NCBI GenBank assembly: GCA_012934845.2
Contig: WNNJ02000411.1
Location: 62,001-126,000 of the forward strand
Direction of reading: 5' to 3'
Source of the DNA: Pomphorhynchus laevis
Lineage: Eukaryota; Acanthocephala; Palaeacanthocephala; Echinorhynchida; Pomphorhynchidae
DNA length: 64,000 nt
The first letter of the stretch is position 1; each line of letters opens with the position of its first letter. The notes below the pieces were generated by a model. It had not been told where the DNA came from. It saw nothing but the letters and a program-made list of their open reading frames with translations, and did not search any database. Of the stretch, positions 43,166-52,370 are shown one piece after another. Both the position numbers and the translations under genes were made by a program.

Positions 43166-43453
43166 TTGTCGTTTCGTACGGATCCTAACGTGAGCGAGCA
43201 TATTGTTGATTGCGATTCAGTAGGCACTAGAGACGACGATAGTGTTGTTGGCGTCACATCTTTGAATATAATTGCATTCAAAAATATGGATCATGTTTAC
43301 AGGAAAAGAGGAATCTACGTACAGGAAAATGTGGATCTATCACGCATAGCTGTATATAAACGAAATATGTTTAACGCACATATCGCCCTTAAGTTTAGTG
43401 TAATATTGAAGAAAAATATTGTAAGATATTTTTATGATTTTCCTACAGAATAA
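43166..43453 (+). CDS. Hypothetical 95-aa open frame
   Basis: MSFRTDPNVSEHIVDCDSVG opens a 95-codon frame rich in D, V and N with no motif I recognise. It sits 95 nt upstream of the kinase ATG, on the same strand and in a different frame. It could be a chance frame in the kinase 5' flank or an upstream exon remnant. No support beyond its length. Confidence 0.15.
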   Translation: MSFRTDPNVSEHIVDCDSVGTRDDDSVVGVTSLNIIAFKNMDHVYRKRGIYVQENVDLSRIAVYKRNMFNAHIALKFSVILKKNIVRYFYDFPTE

Positions 43454-43465
43454 TAATATCATTGC

Positions 43466-43473
43466 TATATAAG
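43466..43473 (+). promoter_or_regulatory. Possible TATA element of the ethanolamine kinase gene
   Basis: TATATAAG lies 75 nt upstream of the kinase ATG at 43548, in AT-rich DNA where such octamers are common by chance. The ATG has A at -3. Confidence 0.25.
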
Positions 43474-43547
43474 TTATTTGACACAAAATAAGCAAAATAA
43501 ACTATACTCAGTGTTGATTTATCGATGTAAGAATATATATAGATAAA

Positions 43548-44819
43548 ATGAAAATACCAATTTCATTGTCAACATCATTAGACTATGATGAAATAGAACA
43601 AATTTGCAAGATTGTTAGACCCTCATGGTCTGATCGCTTTTTGCATATGAACGTATTTAAAGATGGGAAGACCAACATCCTAGTCTGCTGTTTTGATACC
43701 GTTCTATCAGGAATGGAGCTAAGCGACAACAACCGCTGTGGCCATTCAAATGATATACCCAAGTTTTGTGGCGATTCTGTAAAATTAACGAAGGATACGA
43801 TGGAAAAAGGGTACGACGTCGATAGAAAGAACAAGTCCCCTATTCTAGAAACACACAGTGAGATGTTCGCTGAAGCATTGCAACTTTTCAAAAATAAGGA
43901 GTACTGTCTTAGTCATGATATGCCTTTAATTGTCCGAATATTTGGCAGCAGAACATCGTCTTTTATCAATAGATCTAGTGAGTTACATTATATTAAGCAA
44001 TTAGCTAAAACCGGTATGGCTGCGGAAATACTCGCAGAATTTGAAAACGGACTGGTATACGAGTATTTTCCGGGCATAACACTTACACGTCAGATGTTTC
44101 GGAAAGATGACATTGCCTTAGCAATAATTAGACAGTTGGCGTTATTTCACAATAGCCACATTCAACCTTATCAAAACAACAGAGACGCGATTTTATTTAA
44201 ACAAATTAGCACGTATTTAGCCATGCTTGATGATGAACACAAACACATACATTGTCAGAAGCGTAAATCAAATATACACGAAAAAATTGATATGGTGCGC
44301 AAAGTACTCTCACAGTTGGAAGTCGCCATTGAACAACAATGCAAAAAATACCAACCTGTAATGTGTCATAATGATCTACTAGACACTAATATAATATTGA
44401 ACGAAGAAACTGGCGATATACGTTTTATCGATTTCGAGTACAGTGGCTACAATTATGCAAGTTATGATGTTGCAAATCATTTCAACGAATTTGCTGGGAT
44501 ATCAGACGCGGATTTTAGTCTAATTCCTGGAAGAGAAGAAATTTGGAAATGGTGCCAGTTATATCTTCTAGCTAGACATCCTTCTGATATAATTACAGAT
44601 GACGACGTAGATCATTTTGTTAAGGAAGTTGAATTGTTTATGCCGCTTTCACATCTATTTTGGTCACTTTGGGCATTCTTGCAATCCATATTTTCAACAA
44701 AACATTTTCAGTACTTTGAATACGGATCAGAACGTTTTCAGCTATTCTGGTCAAGATTACATGTGTTTCAAGTAAATATCATCGAATATACTAACAATAA
44801 TACAACAAAACAGTTTTAA
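43548..44819 (+). CDS. Ethanolamine kinase (choline/ethanolamine kinase family)
   Basis: A single open frame of 423 codons. Ethanolamine kinase phosphorylates ethanolamine with ATP, the first step of the CDP-ethanolamine (Kennedy) route to phosphatidylethanolamine in the cytosol. Family motifs in order: KDGKTNILVCC (degenerate G-I-T-N-K loop, ~residues 38-48), PLIVRIFGSRTSSFINR (~125-141), YEYFPGITL, the Brenner catalytic motif CHNDLLDTNIIL (H274, N275, D276, N281), RFIDFEYSGYNYASYDVANH (metal-binding D295), FNEFAG, and HLFWSLWAFLQS (~370). The HNDLL and NHFNEFAG motifs favour ethanolamine over choline kinase. Relative to usual family members it has ~70 extra residues between NILVCC and PLIVRIF. 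There are no introns, unlike the neighbouring coiled-coil gene, so it may be a retrocopy that stayed intact. Confidence 0.85.
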   Translation: MKIPISLSTSLDYDEIEQICKIVRPSWSDRFLHMNVFKDGKTNILVCCFDTVLSGMELSDNNRCGHSNDIPKFCGDSVKLTKDTMEKGYDVDRKNKSPILETHSEMFAEALQLFKNKEYCLSHDMPLIVRIFGSRTSSFINRSSELHYIKQLAKTGMAAEILAEFENGLVYEYFPGITLTRQMFRKDDIALAIIRQLALFHNSHIQPYQNNRDAILFKQISTYLAMLDDEHKHIHCQKRKSNIHEKIDMVRKVLSQLEVAIEQQCKKYQPVMCHNDLLDTNIILNEETGDIRFIDFEYSGYNYASYDVANHFNEFAGISDADFSLIPGREEIWKWCQLYLLARHPSDIITDDDVDHFVKEVELFMPLSHLFWSLWAFLQSIFSTKHFQYFEYGSERFQLFWSRLHVFQVNIIEYTNNNTTKQF

Positions 44820-45021
44820 TCAATATTAACTATGAAATTCAATAATATCACGTTCTTTAGTTTTATTCAAATGAACGGAATTGTAAGTAATCTGTAGTAA
44901 GAACTAAAAACGACAATTCTTTCTTTTCTCAATCAAATTTTATGATGAGAAATCAGGTTTAGTCAGATATTTCAACACACTATCATTACATCGTGTGATA
45001 TCAACATTATCATATCATAGA

Positions 45022-45048
45022 TGATTTCTCATCTACGATGAGAAATCA
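45022..45048. repeat. Perfect hairpin, 12-bp arms, 3-nt loop
   Basis: TGATTTCTCATC (45022-45033) and its exact reverse complement (45037-45048) flank the loop TAC. The right arm also resembles GATGAGAAATCAGG at 44,944. Confidence 0.85.
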
Positions 45049-45118
45049 ATTATGGAAAAGAAAATAAGGTTTATTCAGATATTTTAGCATTTTATCATAT
45101 CATCATAATGCAATAGAA

Positions 45119-45188
45119 ATAAATAATTATTGAGCTGGATCAAAAATAATTTCATATATTCTTTGATCCAGCTCCAATAATTATTTAT
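45119..45188. repeat. 70-bp inverted repeat, 26-bp arms with one bulge
   Basis: Arms 45119-45144 and 45162-45188 (core GAGCTGGATCAAA / TTTGATCCAGCTC, flanked by AATAATTATT) pair fully apart from one bulged C at 45175. The loop is 17 nt. It could be a miniature foldback element or a repair product. No TSD is obvious. Confidence 0.8.
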
Positions 45189-45963
45189 CAATAATGGATC
45201 AACTATTTAAAAGCAATAAAAATATTTGATAATATATCTAAAAATATTATTTCTTTAGCAGAATCTCTTGAATGCTAAAATGTTAAACTAAACCTGTTGT
45301 TACTTTTTCGTAATGAATGTATCTTCTTGATTCCTAATTTTCAACTAAAAAAATATTTTTCGTCTAAAATTATCAAAGCTTTAAAATTGATATAAATCAT
45401 CACATACGGTTGTTTTGTTAGCTACTAATAAAATAGGCAGGGATCAGTTAGATGATAAATCAATTTATTTAGACAATTGTACAATATTTCGATGATTCTT
45501 ATAAGTATCAGCATTATGTAAACGAAATACAAATCACAAAATAATGGCAACTCTTGTCATTATTTCAGTTGAATACTGAAATGTTGTTACTGAGTACTCA
45601 ACTGAAACAATATTAAGTAATAAAACTATGAAAAAATGTATTGAAATTCATTATTTCAGTAGAATGCATCAGTCGTAATTATCGTGTGCTTTGTATATCC
45701 AGCGAAATATTTCAAAGTTGTCTAAATAGATCGTTTTTCTTCTACTTGATCTCTTTCTACTTCAAAAAATATATTTTCATGTATAAAACAAATAATGAAT
45801 AATATAATACACATTTTATTAGACATCTATATTTGTTCGTAATACAAATAAACAAAGAACGAAATCGTTTTTGGCTGGCAAAATTGACAGTTATAATTTG
45901 GCCACTCAAGTGCAAGTTTTGCGCTTGTCAGTATTACGAATGTTGCCACGTTAAGTTTTAATT

Positions 45964-46960
45964 TTGAAAAATAAAGAAGGTGATGCTTCTGCCGAGCTTT
46001 CACCAGTGAAGAAGCTAGCTCATCTTGTCTCCGTCACACCTATTATTCTAATTTCAAAGAACACATATTTTGACGGACGTTTGCGAACTTTTGTCTCCAG
46101 ATACAAAGCCGAGTTGTACTTAACTCTACTAGAACAACCGGTAACAATCACCGTATTTCATTCATGACGTGCGACCTCGCCAATGAATACATAAAGTTCG
46201 CTAAAGACAATCTAGCTCATAAAGCCACATTACCTAAATGCCAATTCTGGCAACTATTACAATCACGAGTATCATCCCCGAGGTAGACGAGGAGGACATT
46301 ACGGCACAGTAGAGAATGTACAGTATCTCGAACTACAGATTCATCAAAGGTAAAAGGGACACTTTCTTACCCATAACATTCTGTTCAATAACAGAGTAGA
46401 ACGCTATCTTCCTTTCGAAATAGGCTTTCAACCCATTTTTGGGGTATAACCTGAAGATCTAGCTCATAGAATTCAACAATTTGACTTACCCCATTGCAAC
46501 AATTGTCATGCATTGGGGAGCTCCTTATATCGCAATGAGAAATGTTGAGGGCTCTGCGCATCAATGAAATACGAAGATTCTCTGCCATGCAGTTCTGTAG
46601 CTTGTTGCGTTAACTATGGTCTACAGCATCCTGCATGATCAAAAAATGCACGGAGTTTAAAACTTAACAGAAGCGGCACCAGATACCTTCCGGTAAGAAA
46701 ATGGCCAGCTCTCCTGCAGCCTAGATTCCTTCCGTCGACGAAATCTACAGAGTAGTCGAAATAAAAATAGATGCGAGAATTGCGGCAATAATGGCTATGC
46801 TAAGAAATCTAATGAATACGTTTCTAACGCCAGTCACATCTCCATCAACACCCCAAGACAAACAGTTCAAAAAACGCTTCTCCACCAGCATTATAGCCCC
46901 ATGAAATTCTACAAGCAAGGGAAGGTTTGAAGTATTAAACAGAAAGATGATGATGACTCT
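45964..46960 (+). pseudogene. LINE-A ORF1 remnant (A7)
   Basis: SAELSPVKKLAHLVSVTPII and LRTFVSRYKAELYLTLLEQP match the ELPPVPKLSNLVIIR and FLRxFxxxYKxRILFN core of other LINE-A ORF1s. Further on, YPHCNNCH (near 46,490), GLCAS and the QHPA-SKNAR knuckle remnant are visible in shifting frames. Confidence 0.65.
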
Positions 46961-47079
46961 CCCTCCGTCCAAGAGGCGACAGTGGGTCCGATGCTAGAGG
47001 AGGAAGCCGGAAGGGAAATTTTCTCCCTTCTGAGCCTAAGTAGTGGGTTCGCTGTCCCTTCTTGTTTCATCTTTGCATG

Positions 47080-49420
47080 GGAAGTAGTTCCGAACCCTTT
47101 TCACTAAACGTACTTCAGTGGAAATCGGGAGGTATTTCTGCCCTTAGCATTTTATCTGGTCGAGATGCAGATGTTATAGTCCTTCAGAAAACTATATCTA
47201 TCCGGTCTCTCCAGGACATCACTCGGTTTATTCCAAAGCACACATCCTCCCACTTTACTCCGCACATAACCTTACCTCACTCCTCATCTTCTCAAGGTCA
47301 TTTAACCTTAGTTAAATGCCACTTAAGATCATTCCTCCTATTAAACTACTATTGTGCATCCATGTCTTGTTTAGCGATAACACTCTGGAAGAACGGTAAA
47401 CTCATCAGTTTAGCCAATATCTATATTTGGCCGGGAGAGATTCACGATAACCGTGACCTCTTGGATCGTATATTGAGTAGCGGCTATGAAGTGTTACTTG
47501 GTGACTTCAACGACAGAACTGGTCGTTGGATTAATGCAGCACTTCGCAAATCTAGGAACGTTTATCTTCTACATAAACCACTATCCCTCACCTTTCATTA
47601 CACAAAAACAAATTCACTCCTGATATACTACTACACATGAGGAGGCTTCTAAAGCCTAACTTGATTGAGCAGTCACGCCAACAACTGTCCACCTCACATG
47701 ACTTACTTCGCTGGCGGTTAGAGTCTTACCCGATTTAATTCCTATCACTCTTCGCGAGCTACTGCGATACTTTTGACCACTATCAAGGTCGTTAATTCAA
47801 TCCCACTTCAAAGAAACTCAAAATCCTAGCTAAAATGCTAAACCTTCCTAATCTTTATGTTTCCCTCAGACACGCTCTCTCGAAAGAATACTGGAGCACT
47901 AGATATATGTTCTAGCTTAGTAGAGATAGAGCGAGCATTGCTCATCTTAATCCATCTCTCTTCCTTCTGAAAGATATTCAAGAAGAAGTTTGTCTGCTGG
48001 AAGGACAGGGCATCAGGTTGGATTAACAGCAAATGTCTTGACAAAGTTTTAAAGGAGTCACTAACCATGCATAATTATGGAGCCACTCAATCTCTTCAAC
48101 CAATCCCGCCTTGGGGATACTTCAGGAGCAGGGATATTTTACATACCGATATCTTGAATGCCTGGAGTGCACTTTCGGACACATCCAGATCCCATGCCTC
48201 ACTCTTTTCTCGTGTCTGTCAGCTTTTGATAGTTGATCAGAGAATAGAAGTCGTCATCACTATGATGTTAGCCTCACTATCCGATGTGTTCGGTATTAAT
48301 ATTAGCCGCAGAGTATTTTTAGCAAAGGAAAAAAGTGTCTCATGCATCAATGCTCGGTGCACTATTTCGATACAAAACTCCCTTATCTCTATCTACGAAA
48401 AAGCGCTTGCGCGTAGAATTTGCGATTGTCTAGGTATGTCGCGGATTCTTAATCCCACCAAGTTTCCATGGTTTTGTCAAATGTCGCTCGGTACATTCGG
48501 CAGTTGGTGAGGTGCACCGGTTCTGTCAGGACAACAGTCGTCAGCTCGTTGTGGCAGTTGTCCTTGATTTTTCGCTGCGTTTGACCGCATTTCTATTCAC
48601 TTTGTTATCTTCCCTCTTAGGTCCCTCGGTTTGCCTGCGAGAATTGTTAGCAGGGTGGAGATACTGCTGAACATCAAGCGGTTCTTTTATGAAGATAACC
48701 CTGATGCTCTTCAGTTCTATCCTAATACAGTTGTGCTTCAAGGTTCCCCACTTTATCCTATCTTATATCTTGCTGCTCCTATCATACTCTTTAAGGCATT
48801 TAAACGTGATCAACATCTAGTGGTATATGCTGATGATACGATAGCCCTGTTTTATGGACGCAGATGCTTTGATGTAATCTCGGACATCAACCGCTTCTTT
48901 TCATAATTAAAGACCAGTCATCCACGTCTAATCTCATTCTCAACTCCTCTAAAATCGTAGGTGGTTGATTTTAATGGTGCCTTTGTGACAAAGAAAAACT
49001 GAAGAGACTAGAAACCTCAGCCCTCTCTTTCATATTGAACAATGGGCTGATTGTTCAATAAACCACTCCCATACTTTATACATAGAGTAAAATACCTGGG
49101 GTGTACCATAACGGTTAAATGGTCGACCGGAGCAGATTTTATTAAATTCAAAGGCGTACGGAAGAAAGCTAGATATGCCTTCACACGTGCCCAGCATCTG
49201 CCATTAAGTGAGAAAGCTCAGGTATGCCTCTGGGGGTACCTGGTTAATCTCGGGATTAGTCTTCTTTTCTATTGGACGTCCCCCAGAGCAAATACCAAGG
49301 TTTCTTAAGCTCATTATCTCGTGATTACCAACTATTGTCCGCCTCGACTGGACTGTCAGGTGTGTGAGAGAGACAATGAGTTGTTCAGACGGAAGGCGGC
49401 ACACTGATGTAGGTTGGAGG
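47080..49420 (+). pseudogene. LINE-A ORF2 remnant (A7): endonuclease + RT
   Basis: The first ~190 codons are nearly open: SSSEPFSLNVLQWKSGGISA, GRDADVIVLQKT, ISLANIYIWPGEIHDNRDLL, EVLLGDFNDRTGRW. The position of the catalytic E of the QET motif is K here. The linker (LHNYGATQSLQPIPPWGYFR), the RT (VLQGSPLYPILYLAAPIILF, LVVYADDTIALFYGRRC) and the C-terminal KYLGCTITVKWSTGADF follow with several frame changes. Near 49,050 a short inverted-repeat insertion interrupts it. Confidence 0.8.
49033..49060. repeat. Snap-back insertion inside LINE-A A7
   Basis: TATTGAACAA and its exact reverse complement TTGTTCAATA flank TGGGCTGA. Other LINE-A copies read ATATTGACTAATCAACCACT here with no such foldback, so ~17 extra nt including an inverted copy of the preceding 10 nt were inserted. 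Confidence 0.75.
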
Positions 49421-49460
49421 GATTTGATTTCCTTGGCCCCTTATTATAAGAAGACAACAT

Positions 49461-50075
49461 AACTGAAATCGTATGTTATTGCCGCGCTTTTCTACTATGG
49501 CATTTTTAATTTATGCGTGTATTAACATATTTAATCCTTTTTCTTTTGTTATTAAGAAAAAACTTTTATTATTAAAACAATGGGGTGCTGATACGCGCTT
49601 AAGACTTGTGAGCGTATGTATTTTTGCATCATTGGTTTGATCTGCGCATAATAAACCACATCGAGTGTATTCACATGCATAAATGAAGCTCTTATATTTG
49701 AAATTGAAAGTATCTCTTATATTGTACGTTTTTCCGTTAAGTGCTTTTGAATTTTTCAATAGTTTTCACTTGATGCAAAAGGATTAAATACCAAAAATAA
49801 AAATGGATAATTTATTATCAGATTATTATGTAATCTGATATTTCAAAAGCTTATATTGTTATGCACGAAATTTAATTAAAAGAAAAGGATATGAGACATA
49901 ATTAACACGAAAGAGAAAAAACGGCTGAGCTATATTTACACAGATTATTTTGCTATCGTTAGCAAAATAATTTAATGATTATTCAATCTAAAATACTTAA
50001 GTTTAAAATTGACAATTTCATGAATTGATCAATTTTTATGAATTGCGTATGTCAGGATCGTCCATGCCCTCCCGC
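49461..50075. other. AT-rich interval with two short-loop hairpins
   Basis: No gene is recognised. The hairpins are TATCAGATTA / TAATCTGATA at 49816-49840 (10-bp arms, loop TTATG, 5 nt) and ATTATTTTGCTA / TAGCAAAATAAT at 49944-49971 (12-bp arms, loop TCGT, 4 nt). Confidence 0.7.
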
Positions 50076-50079
50076 AAGT

Positions 50080-50640
50080 AGGCCATGTGCCCCGTTGGAT
50101 TACTGCACTGATCCTCTGCATTAGAAAGGAAAATGCGCTTGCATCCCCGGTTCGTCTAACCAAACGCCGACAACTGTCGACGCTTGGCTGTCCTTTTGCA
50201 AATGTCCCTCAACTATAGGCTGTATCCTTAACTCAAGAATACTAGCAAATAGCTTACCAGTTTGGCTAAGAAAAGTGATGCCCCGATAATTGAAACATAG
50301 TCTTCGGTCACCACCCCAGTTCGCCACTCACTTGGAACCTTACCCGACTTCAATGCAACGTTGAAGATCCGTGTTAGCCACTTCTACTCCAGAAGACTTG
50401 TCATTACGAAGTTTTTTAACAACAGCAATGACATCTTCCAAAGAGATGAGCTCTTTTGTTGGTTCTAAAGGCTCTACTTTTACAAAAGAAGGCATCTCCA
50501 TCGAACTAAGGTGACTCTTAAAATGCTCTCTCCAACAACCAATAATTTCTTCAACGTCAGTCAGCATAGATTCTCTTGTCATAAACAGTTTGAGGAGTTT
50601 TCTGCTTTCCAACACGAAGGTTACATAACGAAACTTACCG
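50080..50640 (-). pseudogene. LINE RT fragment, RTE/Jockey-like N-terminal RT
   Basis: Minus strand: LTDVEEIIGCWREHFKSHLS, KELISLEDVIAVVKKLRNDK, SSGVE (50,615-50,390), then SGKVPSEWRTGVV and, in a shifted frame, GGDRRLCFNYRGITFLSQTG, KLFASILELRIQPIVEG (50,330-50,200). This is the canonical LINE order linker, KSxG, SEWR, KGDR-NYRGI(T/S)-L, GK-x-ExR. The copy stops before the catalytic boxes. It is distinct from families A-E. Confidence 0.65.
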
Positions 50641-51600
50641 CGAAATGAAGGACTACGGATACGGAAAATATACTCTAGGGATGCAGATTTTGCGAAATGT
50701 CTAAATGACTTGGCCAGTCAGTTTACAAAACGGGGATATAAACACAGGCAAATATGGACACAGTTCGATAAAGTCAAGAACATGTCAAGAAGTTACTTAC
50801 TTGAACAAAAAGGAAGGATATTGAAAACAGATCGTTCAACGTCATAATGACTGACACTCCAGCGATTAAAAGGCTTCAGTCTATATTCAACTAATTACTT
50901 GATAAGTATAGTGATCCCTCGATAAGAAGGCCATTGACAAGATACAAGGGTAGATGCACATTTGAAAAGCTTACACGTAGTGGACGAAAAACTAATGAAA
51001 ATACAAGGCCCGAATTCAAAGGAAATTTACCTTGTTACGACAACCGGTGTAAAAATTGTCCTGATATGGCTAGAACGAAATATTATGTGAGCCGACAAAC
51101 AGGCGTGAAATACCCGATCCATGGAACGTACAACTGCAAATCAAAATGCAGCATATCTTTGTGAGTGCATGGATTGTCAGTTACAATATGTGGGACAAAT
51201 CGGAACACAATTTAATATAAGGGCCAACAATAGACGGAAGGACGTACGACTAGGCCGAAGCAGCACAGATGGAGCAGCATCCCACCTTATTGAAAATCTT
51301 CTGCATCGAATAGTTACAACAATAATTGCTGGTCCGATCAACAATACTAAAAGAAGGAAAGACCGAAAAACATATTAGATTGGGCAACTAATGACCGATA
51401 AGTCATTGAATAAAAATGACCACCCGTTTGCACCGATATGACGTCATAGCAATTAAAAATATATTGCTTTCTTCCGCAAACAGCTAGTATGAGTGTGTAA
51501 TTTCTTTTCGAGCAACAGTGAATACTGAATAAGGCGTTAGCCGAAACATTTGTTCTAAATATTGTCGAATAAATTTTGTTGTTGTCTGGCTTGTTTTAAA
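50640..51600 (+). pseudogene. Penelope-like element C-terminal (GIY-YIG) fossil
   Basis: Upstream pieces read SIRRPLTRYKGRCTFEKLTR and FKGNLPCYDNRCKNCPDMAR (the CX-RCKxCP Cys cluster that precedes the PLE endonuclease). These are followed in a second frame by AAYLCECMDCQLQYVGQIGT, FNIRANNRRKDVRLG and GAASHLIEN, the GIY-YIG endonuclease core (here YLC...YVG). The combination of Cys cluster and GIY-YIG is characteristic of PLEs. The copy is decayed and lacks its RT. The 3' end merges into the hammerhead-like motif at 51,513-51,566. Confidence 0.65.
51513..51566 (+). ncRNA. Degenerate hammerhead-ribozyme-like motif at PLE 3' end
   Basis: The + strand reads CTGAATA (51525-51531; consensus CUGANGA, one mismatch), a stem II of GGC-GTTA-GCC, then GAAAC (51543-51547) and ATTTGTTC, which allows the minimal AC/GU stem III seen in PLE hammerheads. 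PLEs are known to carry type I hammerheads near their termini. The core substitution suggests it is no longer active. Confidence 0.4.
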
Positions 51601-51699
51601 TTTAAATTATATATAATGAAAATGTAGATTTAAGCTGCCGGTCAGGATCCGTCATGGATTCGATCATGTATTTAAAAGTCCGAAATAAACTGACAAATA

Positions 51700-51766
51700 T
51701 AACCAAATTATTTGTGACAACGTTTCAACCCTCTAGGGGTCTTCCTCAGGTCAAATAGATTGTAAG
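51700..51766 (-). ncRNA. Hammerhead-ribozyme-like motif (PLE type)
   Basis: On the minus strand: CTGAGGA (51749-51743, exactly matching CUGANGA), stem II GACCC/GGGTT with loop CTAGA, GAAAC (51726-51722), loop GTT, then GT and C, where cleavage would occur. The arm ATTTG before the core pairs with CAAAT after the cleavage site to give a short stem I, with one or two unpaired bases next to the core. The strand is opposite to the PLE fragment just upstream, so it may belong to a separate inverted PLE copy. Confidence 0.5.
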
Positions 51767-51767
51767 T

Positions 51768-52103
51768 AGTTCGTTATAATCAAGAATTTTTGAACTCTTT
51801 AAATTTCTTAACAATTTATATATAAGATTGTCATTATCTTTACCCTTAGATTATGAAAAGTTTTGACAACTAAAGTTATCTTTTTATTATTTTTATTGAT
51901 TATTTATAAAACGTTGAATTGTCACAAAGAAAATCTCTACTGCCTTATTTTCATTTAAAATATTAAAAGAATATGAATATGAAACAATTCGAAAATTATA
52001 TTCTACAAGATATAGGAAAAGGGTGCATGATGCGCCTTTTTCAAAAAGCTAAAACGAAAATCTTCTAAAGACAAAAATGATATAAACAAATAACCCAATA
52101 TTG
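51768..52103. other. 3' flank of the coiled-coil gene
   Basis: AT-rich DNA downstream (minus strand) of the coiled-coil gene stop at 52104. A 3' UTR and poly(A) signal would be expected here. Several AATAA-like hexamers exist but none can be singled out. Confidence 0.4.
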
Positions 52104-52370
52104 TTAGTTATCTAAAAATGCTGGTGAAGTAGACGAAAATCTACAGTTACTTTGTCGATTGCGTGATTTGATTCTTGCAAGTTGCAATTCTGCTTCATCT
52201 GCCCGTGAGTTCACCTGGTTAATTTCATCAACAGCTCGACGATATTTGGTAAGATTTAATTCAGCCAGTTTGTCTGCATCTTCACTACGTTTCTTAAGAG
52301 TTTGTATCTTATTAGACAATGCTGAAATAAGGTCGTCCTTAGTTATTACGATCTTTTCACTATCTGATAA
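52104..52370 (-). CDS. Coiled-coil gene, terminal exon
   Basis: 267 nt, phase 0, preceded by acceptor TGTTTTAG. It encodes LSDSEKIVITKDDLISALSN, the myosin-like rod end and the stop at 52104-52106. This is the exon with the best family match. Confidence 0.75.
   Translation of the reverse strand, partial: LSDSEKIVITKDDLISALSNKIQTLKKRSEDADKLAELNLTKYRRAVDEINQVNSRADEAELQLARIKSRNRQSNCRFSSTSPAFLDN

Larger units (their letters stand above)
44820..45940. other. AT-rich downstream flank with inverted repeats
   Basis: No gene is recognised. The stretch contains a partly repeated motif GATGAGAAATCA (44,944 and 45,037) and the two inverted repeats listed separately. An AATAAA near 45,118 could serve as a kinase polyadenylation signal, but it is ~300 nt downstream and such hexamers are frequent here. 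Confidence 0.4.
45964..49460 (+). mobile_element. LINE-A copy A7, old and decayed
   Basis: + strand LINE-A with ORF1 remnants (45964-46960) and ORF2 remnants (47080-49420). Divergence from A3 is much higher than between A3 and A6, and stops and indels are frequent throughout, so it is an old insertion. It ends near 49,460 without a clear tail. Confidence 0.8.
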
